64,000 bases of DNA from Halioxenophilus sp033283405 (GCF_033283405.1 NZ_JAWMQR010000006.1:124001-188000), one strand, 5' to 3'. Numbered from the stretch's first letter, positions 34,501 to 44,445 are shown. The notes: generated from the sequence alone by a model not told the origin. Program-made: numbers and translations.

Positions 34501-34652
34501 AGGCCTTGGAATCCAGATTAGCTCGTATTCCAGAAGAGCGCAGTTGCGAAATAGAATCCATTGAAAAACGTTTTAGCGATCCAAGCGAACATACCTTCCC
34601 AGTTGCCGTGGTCGTTCTGGTTCCTTCTAACTTGGTTGAAGGTAAGGAGTAG
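31515..34652 (+). CDS. drmD: SNF2-family helicase DrmD
   Basis: A 1045-residue SF2 protein. Walker A with its flanks is IADDVGLGKTIEAGLVI near residue 145-160, DEAH is in LVVDEAHNIAPSG near residue 260, and LFLTATPHNGYTESF is motif III. The helicase C lobe has IRILLATDAASEGIDLQNHC and PNVMEQRNGRIDRHGQ. A long helical C-terminus follows. DrmD marks class 1 DISARM, where it works with the DrmMI methyltransferase. The GTG at 31515 has GAGGAAG five bases before and is chosen over an ATG at 31527. Five bases separate its stop from the next start. Confidence 0.9.
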   Translation: MADGMTNVARETFSTPPEPGQLVEVRRRQWIVADIQRSQSISNFTNKQHYVTLSSIDEDGLGEELEVVWEIEPGAHVIERKGLPSITGFDAPERLDAFLDAVRWGAATNADRGFLQAPFRSGVSIEDFQLDPLVRAIDLARANLLIADDVGLGKTIEAGLVIQELLLRHRARSVLVVCPASLQEKWRVEMLEKFGLEFKIVDTDFVKRLRRERGIHANPWTSFPRLIASMDWMKSGEALRLIRDILPVHPTYPRKFDILVVDEAHNIAPSGSGKYAIESQRTKLIRTLSPHFQHRLFLTATPHNGYTESFTSLLELLDDQRFARTVLPDEAQLSQVMIRRLKTDLVDKDGNRLYPTRSLQALKIDYTEGEREIHRLLEAYATSRLSSAETGQAEFGTKFINNLLKKRLFSSPAAFASTLEKHVESIHSGHQKKKDAIDDRILRKVIAKSQEDYADDRTYEEAQTEAVEEASRRVPPLTEEQRNILVPMREWAQAYMNRVDSKAQALIDWIETHLKSNDEWNDKRVILFTEYRTTLDWIQRILATHGYGGDRLSILHGGVDHQDRERIKASFQAHPQQSPIRILLATDAASEGIDLQNHCNYLIHLEIPYNPNVMEQRNGRIDRHGQREKEVFIWHPVDADTSKGAVGGHADDILRALRKIDSMRQDLGSVNALIEPQISQVLEGTRSNLETKAAEKQMESAKRYMRADARMRERIERLHTRLIETQTDFHLTPDRIQAAVETALQLAEKPALKPVELSDARPGTVFEMPPLSGSWARCAEGLEHPHTHEIRPITFDHDVAKGRDDVVLVHMNHRLIQMCLRLLRAEVWAQEDVKKLHRVTIKTLPEGQLESPAIIVLSRLVITGGNHHRLHEELIEAGGFLGEKSFRRETRVNEVRRWMEESTTCNISDATEQALRTRFDRYLESVQSAVSNRAKERLKNLVNTLNTQKDKEIKNINEVLDELERTILNELSEDRSPEQMELFSDTERTQLKRDIQALESRLARIPEERSCEIESIEKRFSDPSEHTFPVAVVVLVPSNLVEGKE

Positions 34653-34657
34653 CGACT

Positions 34658-37600
34658 TTGTATCAAATGAAATTGCATGGCGAATGGTTATCTTTACTGG
34701 ATATTTCTGGCCCATTCCTTGCCGAACCTATACTTGAATCCCATTTCCCCCAGGGTTTGGATCAGCTCGATCCAATAAAAAAGAAAAGAATACGCCAGGC
34801 TTATGAGGAATGGCGCGATGCCAAGGATAACGATGACCCACTAATGGCCGAGCTTCACAAAGCTTGGATTGATCTTGTTCTCAAGCAAGGCCTCGAGCTG
34901 GACGAAGACGACAATGAAGATGTTTTGAAGCCCGCTTCAAAGGTTAACGAAATTAAGTATGAAGCTTTGGAGCATGGTGTAGTTATCAGGCCTACCTATG
35001 CTGTAGTTGCTGGAGATGATAAACCACCCAGCATGTTAGTCGAAGTTTTGTCTCCAGAAATAGACCTAGAGGCAGTTAACAAACAAGATGGCTGGTCTGC
35101 AAGCTCAGCCGAGCGGATGCTTCAACTATGCCGAGCCAATAAGGTGCGCTTGGGGCTTCTAACCAACGGTGAGCAATGGATGCTGATCGATGCCCCCGAA
35201 GGTGGTGTTACAACCTACGCAAGTTGGTATGCTCGGATTTGGTCGCAAGAGCCTATAACGCTTCAAGCCTTCGTCACTCTTTTGAGTATTCGCCGTTTCT
35301 TCCTGGATGAAAGCCAGCAACTACCAGCCTTAATTGATGAATCCCTAAAACATCAAGACGAAGTAACGGACGCTTTAGGTGATCAAGTTCGACGCGCAGT
35401 CGAAGTATTGGTACAAGCGCTAGACAAAGCCGATCAGGATCGTGATCGCGAATTGCTGAAAGATGTCGAGCCCTTTGAATTATATGAGGCTGGATTGACG
35501 GTGATGATGCGGCTTGTATTTCTGCTCAGTGCTGAGGAGCGTGCTTTATTGCCAGTCGACTCTCTGACTTATGAATCCTATTACGCCGTTTCCACACTTC
35601 GTATGCAATTGAGGGATCAGGCAGGTATACACTCTGAGGAAATACTTTCGCACAGGCGCGATGCATGGTCTCGCTTGTTGGCCATCTTTCGGGCTGTCTA
35701 CGGCGGCGTCGACCACGAAACGCTAAGCATGCCTGCTTTGGGAGGATCACTCTTTGATCCCGATCGCTTCCCATTTCTTGAAGGCAGAGAAAAAGGCTCC
35801 AATTGGCGTTGTGACCCTGCCAGACCACTGCCAATCGATAATCGTACCGTTCTGCTTTTGTTGGATGCGATCCAGCTATTCCAAGGTAGAACGCTTTCCT
35901 ATCGTGCATTGGATATCGAACAAATTGGTTACGTCTACGAGGGCTTGCTTGAGCGCACGGTTGTTCGGGCAAAAGATATCACACTGGAACTGGATGCCAC
36001 CAAAAAGTCCAAGCAGCCTTGGGTAACTTGGGGAGAGCTGGAAGATACAAGATTGAATGGTGATAAAGCCGTTGAAGAATTGTTGGTTGAGCGCACGGGC
36101 AGCTCCGCTTCGAGGATCAAGAATGACCTGAAGAAACCAGTAACCGATGCTCAAAAAGAGCGGTTACTGACGGTCTGCCAGGGTGATCAAACGCTGCGTG
36201 ATCGTTTGGCCCCTTATCATCACCTGCTACGCATTGATCCTTGGGAATATCCACTGATATACCCAAAGGGTGCTTTCATGGTTGCGACAGGAACTGAGCG
36301 CCGTGAAACAGGAACGCACTACACGCCAAAATCACTGACGGAAAGTATCGTCGAAACGATTCTTGAACCTGTGGCCTATGTCGGCCCAGCTGAAGGCAAG
36401 CCCCGTAATGAGTGGCAGCTGAAGTCATCGGCTGAGTTGCTAGAACTAAAAATTTGCGATCCGGCCATGGGTTCCGGGGCATTTCTCGTTCAGGTTTGCC
36501 GCTGGCTGTCTGAACGTTTGGTCGAAGCGTGGGGGAGCGAAACTGGGCATGGTAAATTCATCACCGTTGATGGTGAAGCACTGGATTCTGCAGGTGGTTC
36601 AGAGCCGATGTCGTCCTCGCTGGACGAACGTTTGTTGATTGCCCGTCGTCTCGTAGCTGAAAAATGTCTTTATGGTGTTGACCTCAATCCGTTGGCCGTT
36701 GAACTGGCGAAGCTTTCCATCTGGCTAATCACACTGGCGAAAGGCAGACCTTTTGGATTCCTTGATCATAACCTGCGCTCCGGCGACAGTCTGCTTGGGC
36801 TGCACAAACTAGAACAGTTGACGAGGTTTTCGCTGCATCCGGAAGAGAAGCACACCGCTTCCATCTTCGCTTCCAATATTGAATCAGCGGTCAATGACAC
36901 ATTGTTGCTCCGCAAACAGCTCCGAGAAATCCCGATTCGGGATATTCGGGACGTTGAACACATGGCACAACTGGATCAGCAAGCCCGACAGAAAATTGAA
37001 CAAATGGAACACATAGCGGATGCCATGATCGGCGAGGCCTTAGCTGCCGGCGGCAATCAGCGAACCATGGATGCTTCCATGGACAACCTTTCCTCATGGG
37101 CTGCTGCCTATATTGAGGGTGACAATGAAACTGGGTGGAAGATTATTACTGAGGCGAGAAAGTCATTGAGTAGAGATCTTCCAGCAGGAAAGTCACCCCG
37201 GAAGCCCTTTCATTGGGTATTGGAGTTTCCGGAGGTGTTCGAACGAGGTGGGTTCGATGGTATTGTTGGGAATCCGCCCTTTTTAGGAGGAAAACGCATA
37301 GGAACTGTGCTTGGAGAAAGTTACCAATTTGGTATTAAATCTCTTTTTGATAACACAAAAGGAGCCGCTGATCTCAGCGCATTTTTCTTCAGAAAAGCAT
37401 GCTTGTTGTCTGGAAGTGAGAGCTGCTTTTGCTTTATTTCAACCAATACAATTGCTCAAGGTGATACCAGAAAAGTTGGTTTGGAATACATGATAAAGAA
37501 CGAAAACTGCACGGTTTTCAATGCCAAAAATTCAACCCCGTGGCCTGGAAAAGCTGGTGTCCACATAAGCGTTGTTGCACTTAAAAAAGGAAGGTGGGAT

Positions 37601-38692
37601 GGGGAAATTTATCTAGATGGTAATACGGTAGCCAATATATCCAGCTCTTTAGAGGAAGAAACTGATTTTAATGTATTTACTCTTGCAGAAAACAAAGGAG
37701 GTATCGCTGAAGGAATAAAAATACATGGCAATGGATTTCTAGTTGATGAAAGTGAATACAATAATCTCGTAAAGATCAATCCAAATAATAGTTCAATATT
37801 GCAGCTCTATTTGGGGGGAGAGGATATAACTGATAACCCTTCTCAGAGAACGGTAAGATATGCAATCAATTTTGGGAATTTTGATAAAGAGCAGGCAGAA
37901 GGTTTCCCAGAGCTTTTTGACATTGTGACAAATCGAGTAAAACCATATCGAGATGGATTAAAGGGCCAAATTCATGAAAAAAGGTATTGGATATTCTGGG
38001 ATAGAAGAGAGGCTTTCTTTGATCAGTTAGATAAATCAAAAAGAATACTTGTCTGTTCAGGAATTGCGAAATATCTAGCTCTTGAATTTGTTCAGTCAGA
38101 TGCAGTGCTTTCGCAAAGGTTAAAAGTTTTCAAGTTTCAAGATTACACGCATTTCAGTGTGCTGCAATCAAACTTGCACGAATCATGGATTAGGAGGAAC
38201 AGTTCTACTTTGGAAACTCGATTGAGTTATTCAAATAGGGATGCTTTTGCGACGTTTCCATTTTGCAGCTATTCCACCCTCCTCGAAGAGGTAGGAAGAT
38301 CATACTACGAATGCAGAAGGGAAATGATGTTGAAATATAATGAAGGTTTAACATCAACATACAATCGTTTTCACAATTATGAAGATAGTTCAGCAAACGT
38401 GGATAAATTTAGAGATTTACATGTTCAAATGGACACTTCTGTAGCGGCCGCCTATGGCTGGGATGATTTAGACCTTGGTCATCGATTCCATGAAACAAAA
38501 CAAGGTATTCGTTTTACCATTTCCGAGGAGGCTCGACGTGAGGTCCTGCGGCGCCTGCTCAAGCTAAATAATGAACGCTATGATGAAGAGGTCGCCCAAG
38601 GGCTGCACCACAAAAAGAAGAAGTCGACTACCCGCAAAACGAAAACATGCTCGGCCAAAGACGACCGAAGTTTAAATTTGTTCGGAGATTAA
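34658..38692 (+). CDS. drmMI: Large adenine methyltransferase DrmMI (type IIG/Eco57I-like)
   Basis: A 1344-residue protein. Motif I is CDPAMGSGAFLVQVC near residue 600, and motif IV is IVGNPPFLGG near residue 868, the NPPF of N6-adenine (or N4-cytosine) enzymes. GVDLNPLAVELAKLSIWL lies between them and marks the Eco57I-like group. The N-terminal 450 residues hold a helical region with PTYAVVAGDDKPPSMLVEVL, similar to the amino part of type IIG enzymes; I did not find a clear nuclease centre there. The C-terminal third probably reads the target. A TTG at 34658, eight bases after AAGGAG, is the best start. In class 1 DISARM this enzyme marks self DNA. Confidence 0.88.
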   Translation: MYQMKLHGEWLSLLDISGPFLAEPILESHFPQGLDQLDPIKKKRIRQAYEEWRDAKDNDDPLMAELHKAWIDLVLKQGLELDEDDNEDVLKPASKVNEIKYEALEHGVVIRPTYAVVAGDDKPPSMLVEVLSPEIDLEAVNKQDGWSASSAERMLQLCRANKVRLGLLTNGEQWMLIDAPEGGVTTYASWYARIWSQEPITLQAFVTLLSIRRFFLDESQQLPALIDESLKHQDEVTDALGDQVRRAVEVLVQALDKADQDRDRELLKDVEPFELYEAGLTVMMRLVFLLSAEERALLPVDSLTYESYYAVSTLRMQLRDQAGIHSEEILSHRRDAWSRLLAIFRAVYGGVDHETLSMPALGGSLFDPDRFPFLEGREKGSNWRCDPARPLPIDNRTVLLLLDAIQLFQGRTLSYRALDIEQIGYVYEGLLERTVVRAKDITLELDATKKSKQPWVTWGELEDTRLNGDKAVEELLVERTGSSASRIKNDLKKPVTDAQKERLLTVCQGDQTLRDRLAPYHHLLRIDPWEYPLIYPKGAFMVATGTERRETGTHYTPKSLTESIVETILEPVAYVGPAEGKPRNEWQLKSSAELLELKICDPAMGSGAFLVQVCRWLSERLVEAWGSETGHGKFITVDGEALDSAGGSEPMSSSLDERLLIARRLVAEKCLYGVDLNPLAVELAKLSIWLITLAKGRPFGFLDHNLRSGDSLLGLHKLEQLTRFSLHPEEKHTASIFASNIESAVNDTLLLRKQLREIPIRDIRDVEHMAQLDQQARQKIEQMEHIADAMIGEALAAGGNQRTMDASMDNLSSWAAAYIEGDNETGWKIITEARKSLSRDLPAGKSPRKPFHWVLEFPEVFERGGFDGIVGNPPFLGGKRIGTVLGESYQFGIKSLFDNTKGAADLSAFFFRKACLLSGSESCFCFISTNTIAQGDTRKVGLEYMIKNENCTVFNAKNSTPWPGKAGVHISVVALKKGRWDGEIYLDGNTVANISSSLEEETDFNVFTLAENKGGIAEGIKIHGNGFLVDESEYNNLVKINPNNSSILQLYLGGEDITDNPSQRTVRYAINFGNFDKEQAEGFPELFDIVTNRVKPYRDGLKGQIHEKRYWIFWDRREAFFDQLDKSKRILVCSGIAKYLALEFVQSDAVLSQRLKVFKFQDYTHFSVLQSNLHESWIRRNSSTLETRLSYSNRDAFATFPFCSYSTLLEEVGRSYYECRREMMLKYNEGLTSTYNRFHNYEDSSANVDKFRDLHVQMDTSVAAAYGWDDLDLGHRFHETKQGIRFTISEEARREVLRRLLKLNNERYDEEVAQGLHHKKKKSTTRKTKTCSAKDDRSLNLFGD

Positions 38693-38693
38693 C

Positions 38694-39917
38694 TTGAAAA
38701 TATTTCCGTACGATCAACTCCCAAACGCCGATCTCGTAATAGATGCGATTTACGAAAGCACGCATGATGGACAGCTTTCTGGTGAGGCGCTGAACGCCTT
38801 GCTTCCTGGCGTAGGAAATCAAGGCGGGTTTCGTCCGGCAGGCAGAGGTGAAGATAAAAACCTAGTTGTGCTTTTTACTACTGGTGAAGATAAAGATTGG
38901 CCAGATACCCTGGACCTTAATACTGGTCAGTTTGTTTATTATGGTGACAATAAAACGCCTGGGCATGAGTTGCATGATACGCGAAAAGGTGGGAACAAAA
39001 TATTAAAACGTGCGTTTGACCTTTTACATTCAGATATTGATATGCGAGAACAAATCCCTCCGTTCTTGATATTCAAAAAATACCCGACAAAAGATGGTGC
39101 AAGGTCCGTTCAATTTAAAGGTCTGGCCGTACCAGGCTTTATGGGGATGTCTCCATCGGAAGACTTAGTGGCTGTTTGGAAGACTTCAAATGGCCAGCGT
39201 TTTCAAAACTACCGAGCTGTTTTCACTGTTTTAAATGCGCCCACAATTGAACGGTCTTGGTTGACAGCAATTTTGTCTGGTAAGGCTATGCCTGAGAATG
39301 AGCCTTATGCTTTCAAGGTTTGGAAAAATAATGGTCATTATCAACCTCTCCAAAGTGAACCTACAACTGTAATTCGCACTGAGCAGGAGCAAATACCTGA
39401 CACGCAACTCAAATCCGAAATTCTTGATGCAATCTGGAAGCATTTCGACCACGAAGAAGATTCCGAAAAAAGACGCCGTGCGCATGTGTTTGAACATTTT
39501 GCAGCAAGGGTATTTCAAATGTTAGATGGTCGAGTGCTCATTGATGAAGTCACCCGTGGCGCTATTGATGGCGGAAGGGATGCTTACGGGCGCTACATTC
39601 TTGGGGTTCTTTCTGATCCTGTATATGCAGAGTTTTCGATTGAAGCTAAATGTTATAGACCCGTTGCCAAAGACAGGCCAGGTAATCGTGTGGGGGTTAA
39701 AGAAGTTTCTCGGCTTATATCACGAATACGTCACAGAGAATTTGGCGTCTTAGTAACGACTAGCGTTATTCATAAGCAGGCTTACCAGGAAGTTCGAGAG
39801 GACCAGCATCCAATAGTTTTTATTTGTGGTAAAGATATAGCAGAGATTTTTATCAATGCAGGTTTTAATACTATAGAGAGAGTAGTCAATTATTTGGAGC
39901 GGGAATTTCCTGTGTAG
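38694..39917 (+). CDS. AspBHI-like modification-dependent restriction endonuclease
   Basis: A 407-residue two-domain protein. The N-terminal domain has QGGFRPAGRGEDKNLVVLFT, DWPDTLDLNTGQFVYYGDNK and GHELHDTRKGGN, closely matching the SRA-like 5mC-binding domain of AspBHI (RE_AspBHI_N). The C-terminal domain is Mrr-type PD-(D/E)XK: AAIDGGRDAYGRY-like DGGRDA near residue 290, then FSIEAKCYRP with the E-x-K pair, and KEVSRLISRIRHREFGVLVT. Known relatives cut DNA carrying 5-methyl- or 5-hydroxymethylcytosine. It starts with TTG at 38694, six bases after GGAG and one base after the DrmMI stop, so it belongs to the operon. It is not a standard DISARM gene. Confidence 0.85.
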   Translation: MKIFPYDQLPNADLVIDAIYESTHDGQLSGEALNALLPGVGNQGGFRPAGRGEDKNLVVLFTTGEDKDWPDTLDLNTGQFVYYGDNKTPGHELHDTRKGGNKILKRAFDLLHSDIDMREQIPPFLIFKKYPTKDGARSVQFKGLAVPGFMGMSPSEDLVAVWKTSNGQRFQNYRAVFTVLNAPTIERSWLTAILSGKAMPENEPYAFKVWKNNGHYQPLQSEPTTVIRTEQEQIPDTQLKSEILDAIWKHFDHEEDSEKRRRAHVFEHFAARVFQMLDGRVLIDEVTRGAIDGGRDAYGRYILGVLSDPVYAEFSIEAKCYRPVAKDRPGNRVGVKEVSRLISRIRHREFGVLVTTSVIHKQAYQEVREDQHPIVFICGKDIAEIFINAGFNTIERVVNYLEREFPV

Positions 39918-39925
39918 GATCAAGA

Positions 39926-42900
39926 ATGGATAACGTGAAAAATCGCAATGCTTGGTTAGTCGTTAAGAGTGGAAATTCTGCTGGTAACTCGCAGGTTTAC
40001 TCGTTGCAACTAACCGGAGAACGCTCTAAATTTCAAGCCGTTCAAGAGGCTGACTGGGTGCTGGTTTTGAATGGTTCGAGTGAAGCCATAGCAGTCGGTC
40101 GAGTTTATCGCGTTCGCTCAGTTCTTGAATCTACTACTCTTTACTTCGACAAATACTTTTCCTTCGAAGCGCCAGCGTCATTGGTTAAAGCCAATATTCC
40201 TGCTCCGGGCGCACAAATTTCTCGATTACAGTGGACAGACTTTGCAGAAGGCTTGCCAAAGTTAAGTGGTGTAACGCTTGCCGATATCCCACTTGTCGAT
40301 GATCAAGCCTATATCCGTGAATTGTTACAGCTAGCTGTGATGGATGACCTCTTGGGGCCTGCCAATGGGCCTTACGAAGAAATCATTGATATGAGTGTGC
40401 GGGACCGATATCTCGTAGGTAAGCTGGCTCCTCGTGATAGCAATAAGAATGACTGCATAGAAAGTTTAAATGGACCTCTCGCAAACCAAGAGGAAGAAAC
40501 GCCAGATGAAATTATTGGCGCTTCAGATAAGAATGCCCCCAATCGATTGAGCCACGAACCAGGCGCTGAATTCAATTCCACTACTGGAAAAGTTGAGCCG
40601 GAGGCTGATAGCGCAGATGAAATTGATGCAGCAAGCAATCAATCATTGATCCCTTCAAGTATGGGGATCACATTTTGCGTAAGCGGTGATGTCGATGCAA
40701 TCGAAGTGGAAGCATCTTGGGGCCGATACGAACGATTTTATGATCATGAGCACACCAAGCCCATTAAGCGCAAGATGAGCGCAAATGAAATCGAAGCCTA
40801 TAAAAATCGGCAAGGTCTCGACAGTGTCGCAAGTGTGGCTTTAGGTTCGAAGAATGCTGCGGGTGAAGAAATGTTCTCGGTTGAATCTGAGGCGAAAACC
40901 AAAGTTTGGAAGCGGATTCCTTGTGGTGGCCCCATTGTCTTGCCAATGACTGAAGGAATCATTCCACATCAAGCGCCTGATAAAGCGCACTCAGGCGTGC
41001 GTATTCAAGGAAGTATTCGAGCGAAGAACGCCAATGGAGACCGTTTGATAACGCTCTTTCTAGTCAATGCGCAGGAGGAGCCAGAGACAAACAAGGATTC
41101 TGCATGGTTGTTCCAACCCGAAATAAAAATTCGCGCACCAAAAGATGCAAAAGACAAGGCGATCTTTAGGCGCAGGCCTTTAGCTCTCGGGGATTCCGAC
41201 GACGAAGAGCGCAAGTCTCTTGAAATGGTCTATCGCAAGAAGGTCGAGTTCGCAGTTGGTCATGGTGCAGCAGTTCATGCGATTAGCGACAGGCAGAATG
41301 TCGAGCAAGCAACCGAAATACGCACGGTCATAATGCCGCAATATGAAGTTCCAGTAACGGAGACGCCAGGATTAAATCCTGACGACCGAAAGGCTATGCA
41401 GGAGATGATCGAAAAAGGTTATCTTGATATGCAGAACTTAGCCGAAATGGAGCGCGATGAGCTTGTTTCGGCACTGACGATGCTGGCCGACGACTACGGT
41501 GTTTGGATTGGTGAACAACGTAAACGTATCGGAAAAGACGTTGAGGGATACGATCAGGAAGCCAAGGATGCTCTGACTAAGTGCGAGGATATTCAGCGTC
41601 GTCTTGAAGAGGGAATTAAGGTTTTGGCCGAAGACGATCATGCTTTGAAGGCTTTCCGAACCGCCAATCTTGCAATGGCCAATCAACGCATTCGCAGTAT
41701 GTATGCGCTATCTCAACGAAGAAAGCAGGACAAGACGCTGGCAGATTTTCAAGTGCGCAAGAACCGCTCTTGGAGACCGTTTCAGTTGGCCTTCGTGTTG
41801 TTGTCGATTCCATCACTTGCTAACCCGCAGCACAAAGATCGAACCAAGCCCATCGAAGCTTACGCTGATTTGTTATGGTTCCCTACAGGTGGTGGTAAGA
41901 CCGAGGCCTATCTTGGTGTTGCAGCCTTCACCATGTTCATTCGTCGCTTGCAAGGAAATCTAGGTGGCTACGATAGTACGCGAGGCTTGTCTGTGGTTAT
42001 GCGCTATACCTTGCGCTTATTAACCTTACAGCAGTTTCAACGAGCTACGACTTTGATATGTGCTATGGAGGTGTTGCGTCGTGATGCTCTTGCCAATGGC
42101 GATGAGTCATTGGGTAAGGAGCCATTCACTATTGGCCTATGGGTAGGCAACAAAGTAACACCAGGTACGACAGAAGATAGCCATAAAGCGATTCAAGACA
42201 TTCGAAACCCTGATAAGTGGGATGCGGGGAGTTCTTCACCCGCTCAGCTTACCAGTTGTCCTTGGTGCGGAGGCGAAGTAGCACCTGGACGTGATATAGA
42301 AGTAAATAGATTGGCGGGACAAACCACGATCTACTGTGGTGATAAGAAAAGCCATTGTGATTTCTCACGCGGTAAATCCTCTTCCCAGCCCCATCCAGGT
42401 ATTCCTGTAATGGTGGTAGATGAAGAAATCTATCATCGACCACCAACCATGATGATTGCGACGGTCGATAAGTTCGCAATGATGGCTTGGCGCGGTCAAG
42501 TTCGCACGTTGTTCGGTAGAGCTAATAGGGAATGTCCGCGTCATGGGCTACTTTGGCCAGATAGTGATTGCGAAGGCAATCATCGAGCAGCCAAAGGACT
42601 CCCTGCAACAAAAGTTCGGTCAATCCTACCGATACGGCCACCTGATCTGATCATACAGGACGAGTTCCATCTTATTAGTGGGCCTCTAGGTACAATGGTC
42701 GGTCTATATGAAACGGCAGTAGATGAATTGGCAACGTGGGATTTGGAAGGCTCAAAGGTAAAGCCAAAAATCATTGCGTCCACCGCGACTGTTCGTAAAG
42801 CGCCTGAGCAGGTCAATGGTGTTTTCATGCGGAAGGTTTCAGTTTTTCCTCCGCACGGTTTGGATATTGAAGATAACTTCTTCTCGGTGCAGCGACCTAT

Positions 42901-44428
42901 CGAAGAGAAACCTGGTAGGCGTTATCTCGGCGTATGTTCACCGGGTAGTTCACGACCAGCCATGCTAATCCGTGTCTACACGGCTTTCCTGACCGCTTCT
43001 CAAGGCCTTTTCGAGCGCTTTGGCAGTGCTGCTGATCCTTATCTAACAACTGTTGGGTACTTCAACTCTCTGCGTGAGCTTGGTGGAATGAAACGTCTTG
43101 CAGAGGACGATGTTCAAACTCGATCTTATCGGGTGCAAATGAGTTTGGTTGATCGGCCTGGATTGGCTCAGCGAAGTGTTCAAAACATAAGGGAGCTGAC
43201 TTCTCGCGTTTCTAATCAGGATATTCCGAAATATTTGGATCAACTGGAAGTTCCGTTTAAAGCCGATTTCGATTCCTCAAAAGGTAAGTTCGTAACCAAC
43301 TGGCAAGAGGGTGATTCACGGGCTATTGATGTCGTTTTGGCGACGAACATGCTGTCGGTGGGTGTCGACGTAAATCGTCTGGGTTTGATGGCTGTGAATG
43401 GTCAGCCAAAGGGAACGGCGGAATATATTCAGGCTACCAGCCGTGTCGGTCGTCAATTTCCCGGTTTGGTGTGCACGGTACTCACGTGGGCTCGGCCAAG
43501 AGATTTGTCACACTATGAAACGTTCGAGCATTACCATGCGACATTCTATAAACATGTTGAAGCGCAGTCGGTAACGCCTTTTTCACCGCGAGCCATGGAT
43601 CGTGGTTTAACTGGTGCCATGATTAGCATCATGCGGTTGGAAAACGATGCTCTAAATCCCAATCCCGGAGCAATGGCAATGAGCAAGGCTGATTGCACTG
43701 AGGCGAAATCCTCCACGGATATTATTACCAATAGAGCATGGTGTGTGACAGATCGGTCGGATATCCAAGCGCTTGCTAAATCTGAGTTGAAATCTCGCTT
43801 GGATGAATGGTCTAAAAAAGCAGGTGTGGGTGGCCGTATCTTAGGATATGAAAAGCGAGGCCCAAATAAAGACACTATGGCCGCTTTGATCCAGTCCCCA
43901 GGTATAAAAGCATGGGATGATTTTACCGTTCCAATGTCCATGCGTGAGGTCGAGCCTGGTGTAAGACTGGTTATGAATACCCGAAAAATCGCAGACGCGC
44001 CTAAGTGGAATCCAAGACCAATTAGTGATGATGAAGATTCTGATCAGTCATCCTCAGATGATACCAAGAAGAAATCTCAAGTCTCTTCGGCTCAAAACGT
44101 TCCTTTAGCGGATATCGTTGGGGGCAAATATAAGCAAGGTGAAATCATTGATATTGAGATTGATGGACACCCCAAAAAGTTGATTGTCTCGAACTCGAAC
44201 GTTCAAAAGCCAAAGAAGAATAGCTTTACGGTTTTGTCGATCGCTGGCGTTCAACAAGGGAAGTTCCCAAAAGGCGTGCTTGCCGGAAAGCTAAGCTGGT
44301 CGGAGTTGCAGGATGAAAACGGAAAGTCTCTTGTTCGTGTCAAGCTGAGATATCCTGGAGCAAATTCATCTTTCGATTTGACACCTGATGAATGGTCGTC
44401 CGTTACTGTTCACGCTCAGGAAGCATAG
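39926..44428 (+). CDS. drmA: DISARM helicase DrmA
   Basis: A 1500-residue SF2 helicase, the core DISARM motor. Walker A is WFPTGGGKTEAYLGVAAF near residue 650-667, and the DExH box is IIQDEFHLISGPLGTMVGLY near residue 910. A zinc-type segment SCPWCGGEVAPG with YCGDKKSHC lies between. The C lobe has VLATNMLSVGVDVNRLGLMA and YIQATSRVGRQFPGLVC. The N-terminal 600 residues hold the DrmA-specific region, and the C-terminal 150 are rich in Lys, Ser and Asp, longer than usual. DrmA forms a complex with DrmB that loads on phage DNA ends. The ATG at 39926 is eight bases after the nuclease gene. Confidence 0.92.
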   Translation: MDNVKNRNAWLVVKSGNSAGNSQVYSLQLTGERSKFQAVQEADWVLVLNGSSEAIAVGRVYRVRSVLESTTLYFDKYFSFEAPASLVKANIPAPGAQISRLQWTDFAEGLPKLSGVTLADIPLVDDQAYIRELLQLAVMDDLLGPANGPYEEIIDMSVRDRYLVGKLAPRDSNKNDCIESLNGPLANQEEETPDEIIGASDKNAPNRLSHEPGAEFNSTTGKVEPEADSADEIDAASNQSLIPSSMGITFCVSGDVDAIEVEASWGRYERFYDHEHTKPIKRKMSANEIEAYKNRQGLDSVASVALGSKNAAGEEMFSVESEAKTKVWKRIPCGGPIVLPMTEGIIPHQAPDKAHSGVRIQGSIRAKNANGDRLITLFLVNAQEEPETNKDSAWLFQPEIKIRAPKDAKDKAIFRRRPLALGDSDDEERKSLEMVYRKKVEFAVGHGAAVHAISDRQNVEQATEIRTVIMPQYEVPVTETPGLNPDDRKAMQEMIEKGYLDMQNLAEMERDELVSALTMLADDYGVWIGEQRKRIGKDVEGYDQEAKDALTKCEDIQRRLEEGIKVLAEDDHALKAFRTANLAMANQRIRSMYALSQRRKQDKTLADFQVRKNRSWRPFQLAFVLLSIPSLANPQHKDRTKPIEAYADLLWFPTGGGKTEAYLGVAAFTMFIRRLQGNLGGYDSTRGLSVVMRYTLRLLTLQQFQRATTLICAMEVLRRDALANGDESLGKEPFTIGLWVGNKVTPGTTEDSHKAIQDIRNPDKWDAGSSSPAQLTSCPWCGGEVAPGRDIEVNRLAGQTTIYCGDKKSHCDFSRGKSSSQPHPGIPVMVVDEEIYHRPPTMMIATVDKFAMMAWRGQVRTLFGRANRECPRHGLLWPDSDCEGNHRAAKGLPATKVRSILPIRPPDLIIQDEFHLISGPLGTMVGLYETAVDELATWDLEGSKVKPKIIASTATVRKAPEQVNGVFMRKVSVFPPHGLDIEDNFFSVQRPIEEKPGRRYLGVCSPGSSRPAMLIRVYTAFLTASQGLFERFGSAADPYLTTVGYFNSLRELGGMKRLAEDDVQTRSYRVQMSLVDRPGLAQRSVQNIRELTSRVSNQDIPKYLDQLEVPFKADFDSSKGKFVTNWQEGDSRAIDVVLATNMLSVGVDVNRLGLMAVNGQPKGTAEYIQATSRVGRQFPGLVCTVLTWARPRDLSHYETFEHYHATFYKHVEAQSVTPFSPRAMDRGLTGAMISIMRLENDALNPNPGAMAMSKADCTEAKSSTDIITNRAWCVTDRSDIQALAKSELKSRLDEWSKKAGVGGRILGYEKRGPNKDTMAALIQSPGIKAWDDFTVPMSMREVEPGVRLVMNTRKIADAPKWNPRPISDDEDSDQSSSDDTKKKSQVSSAQNVPLADIVGGKYKQGEIIDIEIDGHPKKLIVSNSNVQKPKKNSFTVLSIAGVQQGKFPKGVLAGKLSWSELQDENGKSLVRVKLRYPGANSSFDLTPDEWSSVTVHAQEA

Positions 44429-44445
44429 GATTTGGTGAAATTGAT

